64,000 bases of DNA from Fodinicurvata sp. EGI_FJ10296 (GTDB taxonomy: Bacteria > Pseudomonadota > Alphaproteobacteria > DSM-16000 > Inquilinaceae): the NCBI RefSeq assembly GCF_040712075.1, contig NZ_JBFCVL010000003.1:310001-374000 (forward strand), read 5' to 3'. Numbering within the stretch: the stretch's first letter is position 1; every line of letters begins with the position of its first letter. Below, one piece after another: positions 1 to 8,546 of this stretch. The position numbers and the translations under genes are program-made. The notes under the pieces are model-generated. The model saw nothing but the letters and a program-made list of their open reading frames with translations. It was not told the origin of the DNA and did not search any database.

Positions 1-41
1 AGGGCCCGCTGTCGACGCTGCGCGGCCGGAGACGTCGCGAT

Positions 42-1499
42 TCAGGCCCGGCTGCCGCTCGTAACAGCAGCATCCATCGATCCGCCGACCGGTGGTTCCT
101 CGCACCGCAACAACTCGATCCCATCGGCCGGCACTGCCGATTTCGACGCCGCGTCGCGAAAGGCGGTCCTCAGCCCCTCTTCCAGCACCGGATGGTAGAA
201 CGGCTGTTTCAGAATATCCTGAACCGTCAGTTCCATGGTGATGGCGAGCGAGAAGAACTGCGCGAAATGCTCCGCCCCCGGTGCGATCATCTCCGTTCCC
301 AGAATGGTGCCGGACGTGCGGTCGGCATAGACGTGAACCATGCCTCGCGCACGCTGCATGATCGTCGCCCGGCCCTGACGATCGAACAAAACCGCGCCGG
401 TCACGAAATCCGCGCCGCGATCGGTCAGTTGCCGATGGGTTTCACCGATCATCGCGATTTCAGGGTCCGAAAACGTCACCGCCATGGCCATGCGGCGGGT
501 GAAGCGATGGTCGTCACCGGCGACGGCATTATACCCGGCAATGGCGCCCTCGTCGGCCGCCTCGTGCAGGAGCTTCCGCGCGCCCGTCGCGTCGCCGGCA
601 ACATAAATATCGCTCCCTTTTGCACGCAGGGTGCTCGGATCGATATCCGGCATGTTCCCGTCCCCGTCCAGCAGGCCGATTGCATCCAGACCAAGCCCGT
701 CAAAGGCGGGTCGGCGGCCGAGCGCAAGCAATACCCGGTCAACGATCCAGCGGCGGCCGTCGTCGAGGGTCACGGCGATTCCATCCCCCTCAGGACCGGC
801 GATATCGGCCTTGCCGAATCCGGTCTCGATTTCGGCGGCGATGGTCTCGGCAGCATAGTCCTGAACCGTGGGATCGGTCAGCCCGCCCAACGATTTGTCC
901 ATCGACAGCCCGACGACCTCGACGCCAAGCCGACCCAGCGCCTGTCCCAGTTCCAGTCCGATGACGCCAAGGCCGACTACGGCCATGCGCCGGGGCAGCG
1001 CATCCAGTTCGAAGATGCCGTCGGTGTCCAGAAGCCATTGTTCATGCGACTTCCAAGCCTCCGGCACGACCGGGCGCGACCCGGTGGCCAGAACGATCCG
1101 CCGGGCGCGGATCGTCGTGCCGTCGACGTCGAGGGTGTGGGGGTCGACGAACCGGGCGCGGCCCTCCACCAGATGATCGGCCCGCCAGCGCTCCATCCGG
1201 TCGAGCACCGAACCGACGAAGTAGTCCCGCAAATCCCGTACGTGACGCATGACGGCGGCGCCGTCGACGGTCAGGCCGTCGCTGCCGCGTATGCCCTCGC
1301 CCTCGAAAACCGTGCGGCGGTGAAAGTCATTGGCGGCCTGAATCAGCGCTTTCGACGGCATGCAGCCGACCCGGGCGCAGGTCGTGCCCAGCGGCCCCTC
1401 GTCGATGACGACATAGCTGTCGGTCTTGCGAGCCACTTCGCGTTGCGCGGAAAGCCCGGCACTGCCCGCGCCGATGATGGCGACATCCACATCCCTCAT
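42..1499 (-). CDS. Dihydrolipoamide dehydrogenase-type flavoprotein disulfide reductase
   Basis: Cytosolic FAD/NAD(P)H disulfide oxidoreductase of about 485 residues, full family length. Seen: N-terminal FAD fingerprint VAIIGAGSAGLSA, redox-active CxxxxC in GTTCARVGCMPSK, a second dinucleotide fold at MAVVGLGVIGLELG, the FAD motif IYVAGDAT, and a C-terminal dimerisation domain carrying FYHPVLEEGL, whose His-Pro is the usual proton-relay histidine. The chosen ATG (MRDVDVAI) has AGGAG six bases upstream; the reading frame extends 27 codons further without a better site. It stands alone, not next to any 2-oxoacid dehydrogenase E1/E2 gene, so it could be an orphan Lpd or a reductase of another small disulfide. 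The fold is secure; the physiological substrate is not. Confidence 0.85.
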   Translation of the reverse strand: MRDVDVAIIGAGSAGLSAQREVARKTDSYVVIDEGPLGTTCARVGCMPSKALIQAANDFHRRTVFEGEGIRGSDGLTVDGAAVMRHVRDLRDYFVGSVLDRMERWRADHLVEGRARFVDPHTLDVDGTTIRARRIVLATGSRPVVPEAWKSHEQWLLDTDGIFELDALPRRMAVVGLGVIGLELGQALGRLGVEVVGLSMDKSLGGLTDPTVQDYAAETIAAEIETGFGKADIAGPEGDGIAVTLDDGRRWIVDRVLLALGRRPAFDGLGLDAIGLLDGDGNMPDIDPSTLRAKGSDIYVAGDATGARKLLHEAADEGAIAGYNAVAGDDHRFTRRMAMAVTFSDPEIAMIGETHRQLTDRGADFVTGAVLFDRQGRATIMQRARGMVHVYADRTSGTILGTEMIAPGAEHFAQFFSLAITMELTVQDILKQPFYHPVLEEGLRTAFRDAASKSAVPADGIELLRCEEPPVGGSMDAAVTSGSRA

Positions 1500-1609
1500 G
1501 GTCCGTACTCCTGCTGCCTGAAGACGCGCAAACTGTGCCCTGTCAACCCGTGAGCGCACCTTCGGGTTCCGCAGCCGCATGTGCTGGACCGTCGACTGAT
1601 GCGCCGAGG

Positions 1610-3334
1610 CTATTCCTTGCGGCGCGACAGGCGAATGGCGACCGATGGCCGACGTTCGCTCCGCTCGTCGCGGTGCATCGCCACCGACAACATGATCACG
1701 GGCAGCAGACTGACCAGAACGATCGTCAGGGCCGACGACGACGCCTGGCTCAGCCGTTCGTCGCTGGCCAGCTGGTGCGCCCGCACGGCCAGCGTATCAT
1801 AGTTGAAGGGCCGCAACATGAGCGTTGCCGGCAGTTCTTTCATGACATCCACGAACACCAGGATCATCGCCGCCAGCAGGCTGCCGCGCATCATCGGGAT
1901 GTGAATGCGGAATAGTGTCGATATCCGGCCGTGGCCGAGGGAACGGGACGCTTCATCGACGGAGGGCGTAATCTTGGTCAGGGCCGCGCTGACGGTGCCG
2001 AACGATATCGCCAGAAAGCGGACGAGATAGGCGAAAATCAGTCCGAAGACCGTGCCGATCAAAATCAGTCCGACGGAAAGGCCGAACGCGTCGCTCAGCC
2101 AGGCGTTCAGCCGTGTGTCCAGGGCGGCCAGCGGAATCAGTACACCCACCGCGACGACGGAACCGGGGACGGCGTACCCCATGGAGGCGAAATTCGTGGC
2201 CGCATGGGTCAGCGGCGATCGGCTCTGGCGGGCGCCATAGGCCATGACCACCCCCAGACTGACCGCCAGCACCGCCGTGATGGCGGCAAGCGTGAAACTG
2301 TTCCAGGCATAACCCGCAAACTCGGTGCCTAGCCGGGCATCGCCCACAGTGAAATGCATATAAGCCAACAAGGCGGCCGGGCACAGGAAGCCAAAAAAGA
2401 TCGGCACGAGGCAAGCCGCAAAGGCGCCTGCACCGGCAAGCGGTCCGAGACGGCTTGGCTGGCGCGGCCGCCCGCCGACCGAGCGCGAAAAAAACTTCGC
2501 GCGCTGGCGGCCGGTGCGCTCCAGAGCGATCAGCACCAGAACGAAGATCAGCAGAATGGCCGCCAACTGCGCAGCGGCGACCTGCTCGCCCATGCCAAAG
2601 CCGACGCGGTAAATGCCAGTCGTGAAGGTATCGACTCCGAAGAACTGAACAGCGCCAAACTCGCCCAGCGTCTCCATCAGGGCCAGCGAAAGCCCGGCAA
2701 CGATCGACGGCCGTGCGATCGGTATCGCCACCGAGACAAACACCGACGTCGCGGACCGGCCCAGCGACCGTCCGGCTTCCAGCAGGTGGCCGGGCTGGCC
2801 GACGAACGCTGCCCGGCACAGCAGATAGACGTACGGATAGAATACCAGCCCGAACAGGACGATTGCACCCGACAGCGAGCGGACATCCGGGAACCAGTAA
2901 TCGTCCCGGCCCCAGCCAAAGGTCTCGCGCAGCGCGCTCTGCACAGGGCCGGCATACTGGAGAAAATCGGTGTACGCGTATGCGATGACATATGACGGCA
3001 TCGCGAAGGGCAGCAGCAGCGCCCATTCGAAGATGCGGCGCCCGGGAAAATCGCAGGTCGCCACCAGCCATGCGGTTCCGACGCCGATGATCAGGACCAG
3101 AACGCCGACCCCGACCATCAATAGCCCTGTGTTCACGAGATACCGCGGCAACACCGTCGCTGCCAGATGGGACCAGATATCGGGCACAGGCACCAGAAGC
3201 CCGCCCGCAATGGTCAGGATCGGCAGCGCCACAATCGCCGATACCGCCAAGGTCACTATGGTCCACATATCCGGCCGCAGCCGATGAACCAGGATTTTCA
3301 ATCGATCCGGGCTGAAGAAATACGGGCTACTCAT
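1610..3334 (-). CDS. fbpB: Ferric iron ABC transporter permease (FbpB/SfuB type)
   Basis: Inner-membrane permease with two fused halves of about six membrane segments each. Repeated BPD_transp_1 hallmarks are present in both halves (EAGRSLGRSATSVFVSVAIP and DEASRSLGHGRISTLFRIHIP, the EAA loops that contact the ATPase). About 574 residues, usual for fused Fe(3+) permeases. Start taken at MSSPYFF with a weak GGTGG upstream; MVDMSS three codons earlier is equally possible. It is transcribed away from the periplasmic iron-binding gene, with the Fur box in the gap, so the two probably share iron control. No ATP-binding subunit is encoded beside them. Confidence 0.88.
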   Translation of the reverse strand: MSSPYFFSPDRLKILVHRLRPDMWTIVTLAVSAIVALPILTIAGGLLVPVPDIWSHLAATVLPRYLVNTGLLMVGVGVLVLIIGVGTAWLVATCDFPGRRIFEWALLLPFAMPSYVIAYAYTDFLQYAGPVQSALRETFGWGRDDYWFPDVRSLSGAIVLFGLVFYPYVYLLCRAAFVGQPGHLLEAGRSLGRSATSVFVSVAIPIARPSIVAGLSLALMETLGEFGAVQFFGVDTFTTGIYRVGFGMGEQVAAAQLAAILLIFVLVLIALERTGRQRAKFFSRSVGGRPRQPSRLGPLAGAGAFAACLVPIFFGFLCPAALLAYMHFTVGDARLGTEFAGYAWNSFTLAAITAVLAVSLGVVMAYGARQSRSPLTHAATNFASMGYAVPGSVVAVGVLIPLAALDTRLNAWLSDAFGLSVGLILIGTVFGLIFAYLVRFLAISFGTVSAALTKITPSVDEASRSLGHGRISTLFRIHIPMMRGSLLAAMILVFVDVMKELPATLMLRPFNYDTLAVRAHQLASDERLSQASSSALTIVLVSLLPVIMLSVAMHRDERSERRPSVAIRLSRRKE

Positions 3335-3461
3335 ATCCACCATCTGTCGTTCTGTTCGGCGCCGGCTCCGCCCGGCACCAATCGGCCCGATGACCGGCCC
3401 GGCAACCGTTGTTCGGGATACAGGACTTCCTGCCAACCCGGAATCCGTCGGAGACCAAGTC

Positions 3462-3489
3462 TTGACATCATGAAGCGAGATGGTAAAGG
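3462..3489 (+). promoter_or_regulatory. Possible sigma-70 promoter of the iron-binding protein gene
   Basis: A perfect TTGACA at 3462-3467 is followed after 16 bases by TAAAGG, a poor -10. It sits directly before the Fur-type palindrome and about 110 bp before the fbpA start codon, a sensible arrangement for a Fur-repressed promoter. The -10 is weak, so this is tentative. Confidence 0.4.
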
Positions 3490-3496
3490 TTCATCC

Positions 3497-3517
3497 TGCG
3501 AATGCGATCCATTCGCA
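3497..3517. promoter_or_regulatory. Fur-type operator
   Basis: A perfect inverted repeat, TGCGAATG-N5-CATTCGCA, lies between the divergent fbpB and fbpA genes. It matches the alphaproteobacterial Fur box pattern (TGC(A/G)AAT...ATT(T/C)GCA). It overlaps the expected transcription start of fbpA. A second copy of the same half-sites heads the iron-type operon at 35.7 kb, supporting a common regulator. Assignment to Fur rather than Irr or RirA is by motif only. Confidence 0.75.
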
Positions 3518-3599
3518 ATAGCCAGCCCCGAACCCCGTGCATTCGATTCCCGCCTGCTGGTTTCCGAATCAAGCAGGCCAAAAGTCAAGGAGTTTCTTC

Positions 3600-4631
3600 A
3601 TGGTTTGTCGAGCCCAAGCCCTCGCGCGCGGCACTGCCGTCGTTGCGCTGGCGGTTCTCACCACCGCCCCTGCGCTGGCACAGGAGGTCAACATCTACTC
3701 CGCCCGTCACTACGACAGCGACGACCAGCTGTACGCCATGTTCGAGGAGGAAACGGGGATCGCCGTCAACGTCATCGAAGGCGACAGCGATCAGCTCATC
3801 GAGCGAATTGCTCGCGAGGGCGAGGCCTCGCCGGCCGACATTCTGATCACCGTCGATGCCGGCCGCCTGTGGCGGGCTCAGGACGCCGGCATCTTCGCCG
3901 AGGTGGACTCCGAAGTGCTGAACGAGCGCATTCCGGAGGAACTGCGCGAGCCCACCGGGAAGTGGTACGCATTTTCCCAGCGCATGCGGCTGATCTACTA
4001 CAACAAGGAAAGTGTCGGCGACGACCACATCGCCACCTACGAGGAACTGGGCAGCCCCGACCTCGACGGCAACGTCTGCATCCGGTCATCGACCAACATC
4101 TATAATCAGTCCCTCGTCGCGTCCCGGCTGTATCACCTCGGCGCCGAAGAGACCGAATCCTGGCTGGAAGGACTGGTCGACAATATGGCCCGCGACCCCG
4201 AGGGCGGCGATACCGACCAGATCCGCGGCGCCGCCACTGGCGAATGCGATTACGCCGTGGCCAACCACTATTACTGGGTCCGGCTACACCAGTCCGACGA
4301 TCCCACGAATCAGCAGCATGCCGACGCGGTCGGCCTGATCTTCCCGAATCAGGAAACGACCGGCGCACACGTCAATGTCGGCGGCGCGGGCGTCGTCCGG
4401 AACGCACCGAATCACGACAACGCCGTCGCCTTCCTGGAATTTCTGTCCAGCGATGAAGCGCAGCAGCACTTCGCCGTAGGCAACAGCGAATTCCCGGTTG
4501 TCGACGGCGTCGATGCCGGGCCGGTGCTTGCTGAGTGGGGCGACATCCAGACCGACGACGTGAACGTCTCCGTTCTCGGCCGCTACAATCCGGAAGCGGT
4601 CCGGATGATGGACCGCGCCGGCTGGCGCTAG
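3600..4631 (+). CDS. fbpA: Periplasmic Fe(3+)-binding protein of ABC transporter (FbpA/FutA family)
   Basis: 343-residue extracytoplasmic solute-binding protein. A Sec signal peptide (MVCRAQALARG...APALAQ, cleavage after ALA-Q) leads into EVNIYSARHYDSDDQLY, the characteristic start of ferric-binding proteins with an iron-ligand tyrosine/histidine strand. Further tyrosines occur in IYNQSLVASRLYH and in NHYYWVRL, the region that supplies the paired Tyr ligands. Start chosen at the ATG with AAGGAG about ten bases upstream; the longer frame is not needed. Divergent from the cognate permease and preceded by the Fur box; followed by a strong terminator, so it is probably monocistronic. Confidence 0.92.
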   Translation: MVCRAQALARGTAVVALAVLTTAPALAQEVNIYSARHYDSDDQLYAMFEEETGIAVNVIEGDSDQLIERIAREGEASPADILITVDAGRLWRAQDAGIFAEVDSEVLNERIPEELREPTGKWYAFSQRMRLIYYNKESVGDDHIATYEELGSPDLDGNVCIRSSTNIYNQSLVASRLYHLGAEETESWLEGLVDNMARDPEGGDTDQIRGAATGECDYAVANHYYWVRLHQSDDPTNQQHADAVGLIFPNQETTGAHVNVGGAGVVRNAPNHDNAVAFLEFLSSDEAQQHFAVGNSEFPVVDGVDAGPVLAEWGDIQTDDVNVSVLGRYNPEAVRMMDRAGWR

Positions 4632-4666
4632 GCCAACGCCGACTGTCGCCCGCCAGTGACAGGCGC

Positions 4667-4696
4667 AAGGGGCGGGCGGTTTCGCCCGCCCCTTTG
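4667..4696 (+). terminator. Intrinsic terminator after fbpA
   Basis: An 11-12 bp perfect GC-rich stem (AGGGGCGGGCG / CGCCCGCCCCT) with loop GTTT is followed by TTTGT. It lies 36 bp past the fbpA stop. Confidence 0.8.
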
Positions 4697-4828
4697 TCGT
4701 CTCCGGGATCGGCACAGCCGACTGAGACGCATTACGATGAGATGATAAACCTGTTCCGGCTTCGGCTGATGTGGCACCAATCTCGACGATGAATGCCGAA
4801 CAGGCCTGACCGAAAAAGGATCTCGACA

Positions 4829-5902
4829 ATGCGTGAATATTCAATCGCCGCCATTCCGGCCGACGGTATCGGGCCGGAAGTGATATCCGCCGGCACCGAA
4901 GTTCTGGCCGCGCTGGAACAGCGGATGGGCGATCTGAAATTCAACGTGAAGACGTTCGACTGGGGCTCGGATTTTTACCGCAAGAACGGGACGATGCTGC
5001 CCGACGACGGCCTGGAACAGCTCAAGGCATTCGACGCCATCTATTTCGGCGCCGTCGGCGCGCCGGACGTGCCGGATCACATCACGCTCTGGGGGCTGCG
5101 CCTGCCCATCTGCCAGGGATTCGACCAGTACGCCAATGTTCGCCCGACCCGCATCCTGCCGGGCATCACCTCCCCTTTGCGTGGCGTCAAAACCGGCGAT
5201 CTGGACTGGGTGATCGTGCGCGAGAACTCCGAGGGTGAATATTCCGGCAACGGCGGACGGACCCACCGCGGCATGCCTGAAGAGGTCGGCACCGAAGTGG
5301 CGATCTTCACCCGCGCCGGTGTTACCCGCATCATGCGCTATGCCTTCAAGCTGGCCCAGTCCCGGCCGCGCAAATTCCTGACCGTGGTGACAAAATCCAA
5401 TGCCCAGCGCCACGGCATGGTCATGTGGGACGAGATCGCCGCCGAAGTCGCCGAAGAATTCCCCGACGTCACCTGGGACAAGATGCTGGTCGACGCGATG
5501 ACCGTGCGCATGACCCTCAAGCCGCAGAGCCTCGACACCATCGTCGCCACCAACCTGCACGCCGATATCCTGTCCGACCTGGCCGGGGCTCTGTCGGGCA
5601 GCCTGGGCGTCGCGCCGACCGCCAATATCGATCCGGAGCGCCGGTTTCCGTCCATGTTCGAGCCCATCCACGGTTCGGCCTTCGACATCACCGGCAAAGG
5701 CATCGCCAACCCGGTGGCAACATTCTGGACTGCCGCACAGATGCTCGACCATCTTGGCGAAACCGACGCATCCGCCCGGCTGATGCGGGCGGTCGATGCG
5801 GTCTGCGGCGCCGGCGTGCTGACACCCGATGTCGGCGGCACCGCCACGACAAGGGAAGTCACCGACGCTGTCATCAAGGCCATTCAGGGCTCGAACGTAT
5901 AA
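4829..5902 (+). CDS. ttuC: Tartrate dehydrogenase / D-malate dehydrogenase (decarboxylating), TtuC/DmlA type
   Basis: 357-residue beta-decarboxylating hydroxyacid dehydrogenase of the isopropylmalate dehydrogenase superfamily. It oxidises tartrate or D-malate with NAD and a divalent metal. Seen: IPADGIGPEVI at the N terminus, the substrate region WGLRLPICQGFDQYANVRP typical of tartrate/D-malate enzymes rather than LeuB, VRENSEGEYSGNGG, catalytic Lys/Asp region VTKSNAQRHGMVMWDE, metal-binding LHADILSDLAGALSGSLGVAP, and the NAD-binding GSAFDITGKGIANPVAT. Start is the ATG after AAAAGGA. It stands alone between a terminator and a convergent gene. Choice between tartrate and D-malate is not possible from motifs. 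Confidence 0.88.
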   Translation: MREYSIAAIPADGIGPEVISAGTEVLAALEQRMGDLKFNVKTFDWGSDFYRKNGTMLPDDGLEQLKAFDAIYFGAVGAPDVPDHITLWGLRLPICQGFDQYANVRPTRILPGITSPLRGVKTGDLDWVIVRENSEGEYSGNGGRTHRGMPEEVGTEVAIFTRAGVTRIMRYAFKLAQSRPRKFLTVVTKSNAQRHGMVMWDEIAAEVAEEFPDVTWDKMLVDAMTVRMTLKPQSLDTIVATNLHADILSDLAGALSGSLGVAPTANIDPERRFPSMFEPIHGSAFDITGKGIANPVATFWTAAQMLDHLGETDASARLMRAVDAVCGAGVLTPDVGGTATTREVTDAVIKAIQGSNV

Positions 5903-5931
5903 CATATCGGGAGAAAGGGCCGGCTTCCGCG

Positions 5932-6765
5932 TCAGAGGAAGCTGGCCTGAAAGTCGGTCGCCATCAGCGCCACATGGGCATCGAGCGGCGGGTACAGCTC
6001 GAACGCTTTCGGTTCACGGGCAAAATCCCAGACCCGGAACAGGCACCATTCCGAGCCACGCTCATCGGCGACGGCCAACTCGTTCCGGGTGATATGAAAG
6101 GGCGATCGCTGCCAGCCATTCGTGGTCTTGACCTCGACCAGCCGCGGTCGCCCCTCGGGCGTGAAGCTTTCGATGTCATACCCCGCACCGTCGCCGTTCT
6201 CCTCGGACTCCCACACGACTGAGCGCGCCAGGTCCGGCCGCCCGGCGTTTTCAAGAACGGTGCGCTCATGCGCCAGCACGCGCTCCTCGCCGGCGCGGCC
6301 CAGCGCGCGATTCGCTGCCTCGCGCTTCGCTGCGTCGAACCGCCGGGCGAGGTCCAGCATCACACCCAGTTCATCGGGCGGCGGCTGATTGCTCAACGTC
6401 GGCGGCGGCCCGACCCACAACGGCGCATCCTCCCGGAGCCCTGTGGCTGCACTTGCAACTGACGGCTGGAGCCAATCCGGGTTCCGCGCGAGCCAGCGCT
6501 GAACGGCATCTTCAAGCGCCCTCTGAAAGCTGAACGCGGGCCTATAGCCCGTGATCCAGGTTTCCGAGAAGCCTTTCAGCACCGCACTGATGTTCTGATG
6601 CTTGAATTCGATGGAACTCTCGGAGCGGCCGGGCAGAAGCGGCAGCAATGCCCGGCGGTGCGCTGCCTTGCTATAGCGGCGCCCGGCGATATCGTCGACC
6701 AGCATCGCGAAATAATCCGCAACGATCAGGTCATTCTCTTCATCCGTCCAGGGCCCGCTCGACAT
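5932..6765 (-). CDS. DUF3883 domain protein (possible nuclease-like fold)
   Basis: About 277 residues. The C-terminal third has the DUF3883 pattern: ENGDGAGYDIESFTPEGRPRLVEVKTTNGW followed by FHITRNELAVADERG and CLFRVWDF. The D...EVKTT spacing resembles a PD-(D/E)xK nuclease core, as is known for this family, which often accompanies restriction or defence genes. The N-terminal half (WTDEENDLIVADYFAML...) is seen in free-standing DUF3883 proteins. Start is the ATG; a GTG lies one codon upstream and the ribosome site is weak. Converges on ttuC with a 29 bp gap and marks the start of the accessory region. Its target is unknown. Confidence 0.65.
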   Translation of the reverse strand: MSSGPWTDEENDLIVADYFAMLVDDIAGRRYSKAAHRRALLPLLPGRSESSIEFKHQNISAVLKGFSETWITGYRPAFSFQRALEDAVQRWLARNPDWLQPSVASAATGLREDAPLWVGPPPTLSNQPPPDELGVMLDLARRFDAAKREAANRALGRAGEERVLAHERTVLENAGRPDLARSVVWESEENGDGAGYDIESFTPEGRPRLVEVKTTNGWQRSPFHITRNELAVADERGSEWCLFRVWDFAREPKAFELYPPLDAHVALMATDFQASFL

Positions 6766-6981
6766 CACACCAGGATATTGGCGTCAACGCTGGTTGTCAT
6801 CAGTCATCGGGGTTTGGAATTGCGGCGAACAAAGACCCACGGCAATCTCGCACCCGACCCCGCCGGCCGACAGCCAGTAACGCCAGCGCCATGAACGACC
6901 TTGCGAAGGCTCCGGGGCACCACCGCCTCGGCGATGTGTTCGAGTTGTGGAGCCTGAGCCGGTTTTCCTGGAGTTGATCCG

Positions 6982-7509
6982 ATGAACGCAGTAGCAACCC
7001 GGCCATCCTGGTCCGACGGCCTGACCGGCGGCGAGATGCCATCCGAGGTCGGCGCTGCCGCTGCTCTCGACGATTTCGCATCCACCCTGCGCCTCGCGCC
7101 GCGCTGGGTGTTGGAAACGGGCACCGGCGGTATCCTCGGGCTGCGCATCCATACGCAAGTCAGGGGCGAGCACCTGGAGATCGTGGCGGACCTGGCCGGA
7201 ACTAACATCGGCATCACCCTCGAACCCGACCCGTCGGGCTGGCTCTCCATTGGAGCCTCCCGACGCCAACAGGAGATTTTCCGAGCCAGGCTTGATCGCC
7301 CCTATGAGGGATACGAGTTCTGGCCGGAGAATGCAGACGTTCCGCCACACCGGACCGTCGACGCGCCCGGCCGGATCGGCAAGCGGCGCAACTGGATCAC
7401 TCTTTCAGCGGAAGCGTGGCCGCAATTGGCCGGCTTCACCAATGCTTCCGGCCATTGTGTGGCGAGCGAAGCAGTTGAGTCACTGCGTCAGCGGTCTGTC
7501 AATCCGTGA
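6982..7509 (+). CDS. Hypothetical protein, 175 residues
   Basis: I do not recognise this protein. The frame has GGAG nine bases before the ATG. The central part alternates as a beta-rich domain (GILGLRIHTQVRGEHLEIVADLAGTNIG...WLSIGA). No signal peptide or membrane segment. A competing minus-strand frame of similar length overlaps it but looks like a shadow (Arg/Gly/Ser-biased). It lies in the accessory region between the DUF3883 gene and the GNAT gene, with no operon partner close enough to suggest a job. Confidence 0.45.
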   Translation: MNAVATRPSWSDGLTGGEMPSEVGAAAALDDFASTLRLAPRWVLETGTGGILGLRIHTQVRGEHLEIVADLAGTNIGITLEPDPSGWLSIGASRRQQEIFRARLDRPYEGYEFWPENADVPPHRTVDAPGRIGKRRNWITLSAEAWPQLAGFTNASGHCVASEAVESLRQRSVNP

Positions 7510-7640
7510 CGATGCCGCAATTTCATGGCGCGAAGTTGCCTCACATTGGCAAAAACGTGCCAATCGCCCTGGAACGGTGGTAATTCTCACGCCCGATGAT
7601 TTGGAGGGAGCGGTCCCTCGTCTTATGTGAGGATAGTGTC

Positions 7641-8306
7641 TTGGCCGATCTGCGAAATTGGAGGGGCGTCCCCGGACCGGAGCGGAAAGCATTGGAAGGG
7701 GTCTACGTCAGGCTGGAGCCGCTGGACCCCGCAAAGCATTCGGCACACTTGTATGAGGCGGCAGCGGCGCCGGGGGCGGACGAGCGATTCCGATACCTCT
7801 ACGAAACGCCTCCGTCCGATCTCGATGACCTCAGAGGATGGGTGGAGAAGGTATCCGCCGGCAGCGATCCCCTGGTTTTTGCCGTTATCGACAAGAATAC
7901 CGGCCGGGCGGAAGGGCGCCAGTCCTTCATGCGCATCGACACCGCCAATGGGGTGATCGAGATCGGCGGCATCATGTGGGGCCCCGCCATCGCCCGGACG
8001 CGCGTGGCAACGGAGGCTTTGTTTCTGTTCGCCGATTACGCTTTCGGCCTTGGGTATCGGCGCTTCGAATGGAAGTGCAACAACCTGAACGTTCCCTCCA
8101 AGCGGGCGGCTGAGCGGTTCGGTTTTCAGTTTGAAGGCGTGTTTCGGCAGCATCTCGTGGTCAAAGGTCTCAATCGCGACACGGCATGGTTCTCGATCAT
8201 CGATAGCGAATGGCCCCAGCTCCGGGCGGGGTATGAAGGTTGGTTGGGCGCAGACAACTTCGATGCGACCGGAGGTCAACTAAGCAAGCTGAAGTTCGAT
8301 CGTTGA
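7641..8306 (+). CDS. GNAT family N-acetyltransferase (RimJ/RimL-like)
   Basis: 221-residue acetyl-CoA-dependent N-acetyltransferase. Visible family pattern: VYVRLEPLDPAKHSAHLYEA at the N terminus, IEIGGIMWGPAIARTRVATEALFLFADYAFG (the acetyl-CoA-binding R-x-T-x-A form), and RRFEWKCNNLNVPSKRAAERFGFQFEGVFRQH, typical of RimJ/RimL-like members of about 200-230 residues. Best start is TTG at 7641, with GAGGA about eight bases upstream; an in-frame ATG 45 bp earlier lacks a clear site. The acceptor substrate is not predictable. Confidence 0.72.
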   Translation: MADLRNWRGVPGPERKALEGVYVRLEPLDPAKHSAHLYEAAAAPGADERFRYLYETPPSDLDDLRGWVEKVSAGSDPLVFAVIDKNTGRAEGRQSFMRIDTANGVIEIGGIMWGPAIARTRVATEALFLFADYAFGLGYRRFEWKCNNLNVPSKRAAERFGFQFEGVFRQHLVVKGLNRDTAWFSIIDSEWPQLRAGYEGWLGADNFDATGGQLSKLKFDR

Positions 8307-8546
8307 GCCCAGATACAGTCTCTGGATCGAGTTATCAGCTTTGGCAGTGCAGACGGCTTCCAGTTGCCAGCGGATTAACCACCGACGGCATCCACCACAA
8401 CATCAATATGTCGGATGGGTAGCGAAACCAGGTGAATCCGGGAGATCTGCTGCGTAAATCCGGGGGCAATGGGCCTGACGTCGAACCTTGTCCAACCCCT
8501 GGGATATCGATTTTGCTTGGCTTTGGGGTTCACCGCCCGTGTCGCG

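Noticed and set aside
192-1553. A 453-codon plus-strand open frame opposite the flavoprotein gene
   Set aside because: Shadow of the minus-strand gene; rich in Arg, His, Gln and Pro and without recognisable domains.
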